DNA from: a bacterium
Lineage (GTDB): Bacteria > Zhuqueibacterota > Zhuqueibacteria > Residuimicrobiales > Krinioviventaceae
Direction: 5' to 3'
Length of the DNA: 11,026 nucleotides
NCBI GenBank assembly: GCA_024278645.1
Contig: JAJRST010000605.1
Location: 1 to 11,026 of the forward strand
Made by a program: the position numbers and the translations under genes. The notes beneath the pieces were generated by a model. It saw nothing but the letters and a program-made list of their open reading frames with translations, was not told the DNA's origin and did no database searches. Positions 7,328 through 11,026 of the stretch are shown here, piece after piece. The stretch's first letter is position 1; every line of letters begins with the position of its first letter.

Positions 7328-7900
7328 TTACAAATAAAGCTTGTGCGTTTTGATATACGCTTCGACGGCAGTAGGCGTCAGGTACTTTATGCTTCCGCCC
7401 TGTTTTACACGCTCGCGAATAAAAGAGGCCGAAATTTCGAGCAGGGGAATATCCAGCGTCAATGCTTGGAAGCGACTATCGCTGTTTTCATAATTGGGCC
7501 TCCCGGCGACGACAATCTGCGCCATCTCGACAATCCGTTCGGGCTGCTTCCACAAGTGAAAATCCGCCAGGTTGTCAGCGCCGATAATGAGAAAGATCAT
7601 CTCTCGCGTCAAGTTATACTTTTGCTGCAAATGGCGCAAGGTGTCGACGGTGTACGAGGTCCCGTTTTTCAAAATCTCATAATCGCAGATATCGAAATAA
7701 TCATTCCCCTCGATGCCAAGTCGAAGCATCTGCAGCCGATGCCCGGCCGAGGTAATTTTGCGACTTAATTTATGAGGCGGAATGAGGCTGGGAACGAACA
7801 GTAATTTGTCAAGTTTGTATTTTTCACGTGCAAATTCCGCGATAATGAGATGCGCGAGATGAAGAGGATCAAACGTTCCACCGTATACGCCGAGCTTCAA
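7328..7900 (-). CDS. nadD: Nicotinate-nucleotide adenylyltransferase
   Basis: NadD joins nicotinate mononucleotide to AMP from ATP, giving deamido-NAD in the NAD synthesis pathway; it is cytoplasmic and usually essential. The 190-residue length is standard. The nucleotidyltransferase signature GGTFDPLHLAH (7-17) carries the (H/L)xxH motif. PPHK (41-44), ILKNGTSYTVDTL (76-88), FLIIGADNL (103-111), the W117 region FHLWKQPE and ISASFIRER (156-164) are all family landmarks. The start is supported by an AGGAG at 7910-7914 inside the end of bamD; the bamD stop lies in the spacer, so translation is probably coupled. It is the last gene of the envelope operon, a metabolic passenger next to bamD. Confidence 0.97.
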   Translation of the reverse strand: MKLGVYGGTFDPLHLAHLIIAEFAREKYKLDKLLFVPSLIPPHKLSRKITSAGHRLQMLRLGIEGNDYFDICDYEILKNGTSYTVDTLRHLQQKYNLTREMIFLIIGADNLADFHLWKQPERIVEMAQIVVAGRPNYENSDSRFQALTLDIPLLEISASFIRERVKQGGSIKYLTPTAVEAYIKTHKLYL

Positions 7901-7905
7901 GTGAT

Positions 7906-8715
7906 CTATCTCCTGCTGGATATGGATTTGTTTCTTCTCTCCTCAAGTCGCTGCATTTTTGCATACTCTTGACGCGTTTGCTTTATTTTATTGCGCACCC
8001 TCTGCAACCATTCATGCCGCGGATACTTTTTCATAAACTCGTCAAAGGACTCCAGGGCTTGGGGATACCTTTTCATTCTTCGGTTGCATTCGCCGATCCA
8101 GAACAACGCCTGGGGTGCATACTGGGTATCGTAGTATTCTTCCAATACTTTGTTGTAATATATGTTGGCCGAATTATAGTAGGCCATTTTTCTGTAGATT
8201 TCCGCGCTTTCATAGACTTTACGAGCCAGCTTGTTTCGCGCCAGGAGCAGGTCCTTTTCCACTTCTTCGGCCAATGGACTGCCCGGGTAATCCTCGAGAA
8301 ATTCCTGAAAATGTGAAATGGCTTTGAGTGTGTATTCCTGATCAAGGGCATACTTTGGCGAGAGCTTGAAATAGCTCAGTCCTAATTTATATTTTGCATC
8401 GTCCACCCACTCCGAACTCGGATAGACCTTGATCAGACGTTCGTATTCGCTTGCGGCGATAATGTACTCTTTCATGTTAAAGTGGCATTCACCGAGATAA
8501 AACTGCGCTTTTGCCGCGATCATATTGCCGCTGTGCGAAAGAGTGATGATGCGAAACTGCGTTTTGGCGTCAAAGTACTTGCCCTTTTCGAACAGTTTCA
8601 TGCCATATTCCATCCGTTCCTCCAGCGTTGCATTGGATTTTACTTTTTGCTGTGCACAAGAAATGAATAGTGCTGCCGTGAGAAACAACATGACGAGTAA
8701 TTTTAAAGATTTCAT
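7906..8715 (-). CDS. bamD: Outer-membrane protein assembly factor BamD (TPR lipoprotein)
   Basis: BamD is the essential lipoprotein partner of BamA in inserting beta-barrels into the outer membrane, acting on the periplasmic side. The 269-residue product begins MKSLKLLVMLFLTAALFISC: a lipoprotein signal peptide with a lipobox-like LFISC and acylated C20. The rest is helical tetratricopeptide-type repeats, for example ERMEYGMKLFEKGKYFDAK, AAKAQFYLGECHFNMKEYI, DAKYKLGLSYF, YYNSANIYYNKVLEEY and ALFWIGECNRRMKRYPQAL, followed by a basic tail. The order and spacing of repeats match BamD/ComL more than generic TPR proteins. The start is the ATG at 8715-8713; a TTG immediately upstream is in frame but less likely. 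It ends with TAG five bases before nadD. Being a lipoprotein, it would depend on Lnt encoded upstream in the same cluster. Confidence 0.92.
   Translation of the reverse strand: MKSLKLLVMLFLTAALFISCAQQKVKSNATLEERMEYGMKLFEKGKYFDAKTQFRIITLSHSGNMIAAKAQFYLGECHFNMKEYIIAASEYERLIKVYPSSEWVDDAKYKLGLSYFKLSPKYALDQEYTLKAISHFQEFLEDYPGSPLAEEVEKDLLLARNKLARKVYESAEIYRKMAYYNSANIYYNKVLEEYYDTQYAPQALFWIGECNRRMKRYPQALESFDEFMKKYPRHEWLQRVRNKIKQTRQEYAKMQRLEERRNKSISSRR
7910..7914 (-). promoter_or_regulatory. Ribosome binding site for nadD, inside the end of bamD
   Basis: The minus strand reads AGGAG, nine bases before the nadD ATG and overlapping the last codons of bamD. The bamD TAG stop falls between this site and the nadD start, an arrangement that suits reinitiation by ribosomes finishing bamD. 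Confidence 0.7.
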
Positions 8716-8731
8716 CAAGTTAACCTGTTCC

Positions 8732-9343
8732 TTATTGACTACGATATGAATAAAAAAGATAGATAATAAAACCGGTTATGAGCGATACAATAACCGGTTC
8801 GCTGATTTTTCGAATAAAGGACTGGCGTTGCGATCCTTGAGTAAAGCTTTGCTGCGGATTTTCTATGCGCTTTTTGTCATTCACGTTTACAGTGTCTGAT
8901 CGAGATTGTTTCAAAACTCGTGACAAAAGCAGCTTTTTATTTGCTCCTTTTACACTTATAAAGATTTCAACGTCAACGTTCCGTTGCAGCTTTTTAGCTT
9001 TCAGTTTTTTGTAATTTATTGCCTGTTCGACCGGGTTGACGTCGATGACCGTAAAAGGTGCATCACTGTCGCCGGCCCGATCCGTAAAGATATTCTTCGC
9101 CTGCAAAGAGTGCAGCCTCTCAACGAGCCGCTCTTCAATGAGCCATTTGTACGCCTCATCCGTATGCGTCCGGATGAGGATGGAGTCCGAATCGTTAAAA
9201 GAAATGTTCTCGAACGCACTTTTGATGATATCATCGTACAATTGCCGCAACACTTGCAGATTTGTCTGCGGCGATTCCGCGGCCGGCGTCAGTCCTGCGC
9301 CGCAGAAGAAACATATTATCAATATTTTAGGCAAGTTTTTCAC
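8732..9343 (-). CDS. Unrecognised exported protein with a C-terminal membrane segment
   Basis: I do not recognise this 203-residue protein. It starts with a signal sequence (1-22, ILIICFFCGAGLTPAAE) and ends with one hydrophobic helix (about 183-200, PVIVSLITGFIIYLFYSY) plus a four- or five-residue tail. The body between them (about 25-180) would therefore face the periplasm. It holds a helical segment (VLRQLYDDIIKSAF), a middle part rich in charged residues (EERLVERLHSLQAKNIF), a basic stretch (YKKLKAKKLQRN) followed by a beta strand (VDVEIFISV), and a low-complexity polar linker (about 145-175). The likely start is GTG, as the only nearby initiation codon after an upstream stop; no SD is evident. 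It lies between the porV-like gene (38 bases) and bamD (16 bases), so a role in envelope assembly is plausible by context only. Confidence 0.8.
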   Translation of the reverse strand: MKNLPKILIICFFCGAGLTPAAESPQTNLQVLRQLYDDIIKSAFENISFNDSDSILIRTHTDEAYKWLIEERLVERLHSLQAKNIFTDRAGDSDAPFTVIDVNPVEQAINYKKLKAKKLQRNVDVEIFISVKGANKKLLLSRVLKQSRSDTVNVNDKKRIENPQQSFTQGSQRQSFIRKISEPVIVSLITGFIIYLFYSYRSQ

Positions 9344-9381
9344 AAATTCAAATACTTAACGAAAGGTTCCTGCAAAAGTTC

Positions 9382-10395
9382 CTAAAAACGGATGAGAAAC
9401 GTAAGATAGTGGTTCAGGCGATTGCCTTTATTCATATCCATCTGAAGAGCATAATTTAGTAGAATATTTGAAAAAACAAAGACAGTTTCATTCCTGAACG
9501 GCCTGAAATCGCCAAGGCCAAAACCGATGCTCGCTTTTTGAACCTCGTCGCCTCTTTTCAAATAGCCGGCGCGAAGCGCTATTCGATAGCTCGGCAGCAG
9601 CTCCAGTCCGACATGCATTTCATCCGGAGACGCCGACTCTTCACCGGAAACATTTCTAACATCCACCGACAATCTAAGCTGATAAACGGGCGTATAAGAC
9701 AAGCCGACATTAATTGTTTTGCTGGTCAGGCTGTACTTTTCCAGCATCAGGGAATCCACATGTACCGGAAAGTTATAATATGATATTCCAGCTTGAACTT
9801 TGTCCGAAGGTTTTATGATAATGCCATAGCTTGATCCGAATGATGTTTTCGATGTGCCGTCATTATAGTGATTAAAAAAGTATGCGCTGGCGCCCAGGGA
9901 AACCTGCTTTGCCAGGGAGATGCGTGCGGCAACGGTATGATAATTTTCGTCAAGCAATCCTTTGACGTCCAGATAGGCGTATCCGCTAGTATCAAGAGCG
10001 GACTCTCGTAGATCCTCGGACAGAAGAAGAGAAAGTTGAAAATTTGAGTTTGAAAAGCTGATATTTCTGAAGAACAGGCCTGCCAAAGCCAACCAGTCTT
10101 CGACCCGATACTTTTTTCTTTGCGTCAGGTTCTGTTTGTCCGCCAATCCGGCGGCGGCGCCCATCGGATTGAGGTAAAAATAAAAGGTTTTGTCGCCAAC
10201 GCCGGAGTAATTCATGGCGGCAGGATTAAAAAGTACATTTTCAACGCCATCCTCCACGGCGGTAAAAGCGCTGCCCATTGCTGTTGAACGCGAAAATATA
10301 AAGCTTGCCGTAGAGAAAGATTGGCTTTGCGCATTTTGAGAAACAAGACCAATCATTATGAAAATCAGGCATAATTTATAACGATAGTTTTGCAT
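9382..10395 (-). CDS. PorV/PorQ-like outer-membrane beta-barrel protein
   Basis: A 337-residue exported protein. A signal peptide covers about residues 1-24 (LCLIFIMIGLVSQNAQSQ). The mature start SRSTAMGSAFTAVEDG, then VENVLFNPAAM, is the hallmark of the PorV/PorQ (UPF0164, FadL-superfamily) barrels of FCB bacteria, where a typical form is AMGgAftAvaddasalywNPAgL. The remainder alternates beta strands and turns (VSLGASAYFFNHY, VQAGISYYNFPV, INVGLSYTPVYQLRLSVDV, YRIALRAGYLKRGD, ASIGFGLGDF) and ends LTFLIRF with a terminal phenylalanine, as expected for a BAM substrate. PorV is a shuttle of the type IX secretion system in Bacteroidota, but many paralogues have no assigned role; nothing here proves type IX secretion. 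Its ATG directly follows the lnt stop with no spacer, indicating coupled translation. Confidence 0.88.
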   Translation of the reverse strand: MQNYRYKLCLIFIMIGLVSQNAQSQSFSTASFIFSRSTAMGSAFTAVEDGVENVLFNPAAMNYSGVGDKTFYFYLNPMGAAAGLADKQNLTQRKKYRVEDWLALAGLFFRNISFSNSNFQLSLLLSEDLRESALDTSGYAYLDVKGLLDENYHTVAARISLAKQVSLGASAYFFNHYNDGTSKTSFGSSYGIIIKPSDKVQAGISYYNFPVHVDSLMLEKYSLTSKTINVGLSYTPVYQLRLSVDVRNVSGEESASPDEMHVGLELLPSYRIALRAGYLKRGDEVQKASIGFGLGDFRPFRNETVFVFSNILLNYALQMDMNKGNRLNHYLTFLIRF

Positions 10396-11026
10396 TTATA
10401 AAATAATCTTTTTTATCAAGGCGAACAAAATAAACAACACGTTTGCTATAGCAATATATATTACAAACAAGTTGCCAAATCGAGTATAGAATGTCAGATC
10501 GTCGTTAAGCGAAATCGTATCCGTGGCAACGGCCCGGGTAAATATTTTTGTGGCTTTGTGTACGCGGCCAAAACGATCTATAAAGCATGAAACGCCTGTA
10601 TTGGCGCTCCTGGCGATGGCCCGGCGATTTTCAATGGCCCTGAAAACAGCTATTTGCGTGTGCTGAAACGGCGCCGAGGTTTTACCAAACCAGGCGTCGT
10701 TCGTTATTATGATTATGAATTCGGCGCCGGCGTTTACATATTTTCGAACGTGATCCGGGAATATGGATTCAAAGCAAATGGCCACGGCGGTCTTGTAATC
10801 AGTCTTTGCCGTTTCATCCCCGCCTGCTTGCTTTTCGTAGCCTTGCCTCAATTTGGCGCTGAAAATGGTCATCTCTTCGCCCAACCCGAAATCACCGATG
10901 CCGAGGTCCCAAAACGCCGTTTTTAAAAAATTAAATGGGAAATAATTTTTATATGGCACACGCTCGGAGAATGGCACCAGTTTCATTTTATTGTAGCTTT
11001 GGATGATTGGCTCGAAAGGTTGGATC
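10396..11026 (-). CDS. lnt: Apolipoprotein N-acyltransferase, C-terminal part (runs off window)
   Basis: Lnt is an inner-membrane enzyme that adds the third acyl chain to the N-terminal cysteine of lipoproteins. The window holds only the C-terminal portion of its nitrilase-like domain; the frame continues open to the right edge, with residues IQPFEPIIQSYNK upstream of the first internal Met, so that Met is not the start. YNKMKLVPFSERVPY matches the E. coli YNKNHLVPFGEF segment carrying catalytic K335; ICFESIFP carries the cysteine matching C387 (E. coli ICYE); TNDAWFG and the ENRRAIARSANTGVS segment are also conserved. The missing glutamate of the triad lies beyond the window. The final helix (NLFVIYIAIANVLFILFALI) is the expected last transmembrane segment. 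It heads the envelope gene cluster, upstream of the porV-like gene and bamD. Confidence 0.96.
   Translation of the reverse strand, partial: IQPFEPIIQSYNKMKLVPFSERVPYKNYFPFNFLKTAFWDLGIGDFGLGEEMTIFSAKLRQGYEKQAGGDETAKTDYKTAVAICFESIFPDHVRKYVNAGAEFIIIITNDAWFGKTSAPFQHTQIAVFRAIENRRAIARSANTGVSCFIDRFGRVHKATKIFTRAVATDTISLNDDLTFYTRFGNLFVIYIAIANVLFILFALIKKIIL

Noticed and set aside
8716..8718. TTG as the start of bamD.
   Set aside because: An ATG follows immediately in frame and gives the standard lipoprotein signal peptide; the TTG adds nothing.
9154..9179. Perfect 9-base inverted repeat (CCTCATCCG and CGGATGAGG, 8-base loop).
   Set aside because: It lies inside the coding region of the exported 203-residue protein and has no T tract. 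One such repeat in 11 kb is close to chance expectation.

Overview
The window reads as a chromosomal segment of a Gram-negative bacterium with a double membrane. BamD, Lnt, a PorV/PorQ-like barrel and a surface protein with a barrel-like C-terminus together suggest the FCB side of the tree (Calditrichota, KSB1 or Bacteroidota-like). This placement is inferred from gene content and protein style; no rRNA or marker tree is available here. Every convincingly intact gene lies on the minus strand, so transcription runs from high to low coordinates.

Right block (11026 down to 7328), in transcription order: the 3' part of lnt (apolipoprotein N-acyltransferase, cut by the window edge), a PorV/PorQ-like outer-membrane barrel protein, an unrecognised exported protein with a C-terminal membrane anchor, bamD (outer-membrane assembly lipoprotein) and nadD (NAD biosynthesis). 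Gaps are 0 to 38 bases, so this looks like one operon centred on envelope biogenesis. Lnt would acylate lipoproteins such as BamD, and the BAM machine would insert the PorV-like barrel.

A 178-base non-coding gap (7150-7327) separates it from the left block (7149 down to 385): a CYTH-domain phosphohydrolase/cyclase-like protein, a divergent ribose-phosphate pyrophosphokinase, a GHMP-family sugar kinase, a HAD hydrolase, a DegT/DnrJ/EryC1-type PLP aminotransferase interrupted by an in-frame amber codon, and a 741-residue secreted protein with Ig-like repeats and a barrel-like C-terminus. The kinase, phosphatase and aminotransferase together suggest sugar or amino-sugar metabolism, perhaps for a surface glycan; the exact substrate cannot be read from sequence.

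At the left end, bases 115-388 hold plus-strand protein-like fragments in different frames, probably the remains of a small gene convergent with the 741-residue protein gene. Bases 1-29 hold what looks like the first nine codons of a minus-strand universal stress protein running off the edge. I saw no tRNA, rRNA, CRISPR array, insertion sequence or defence system. The observations most worth checking are the amber codon in the aminotransferase, the decayed plus-strand gene, and the undescribed exported protein between the porV-like gene and bamD.
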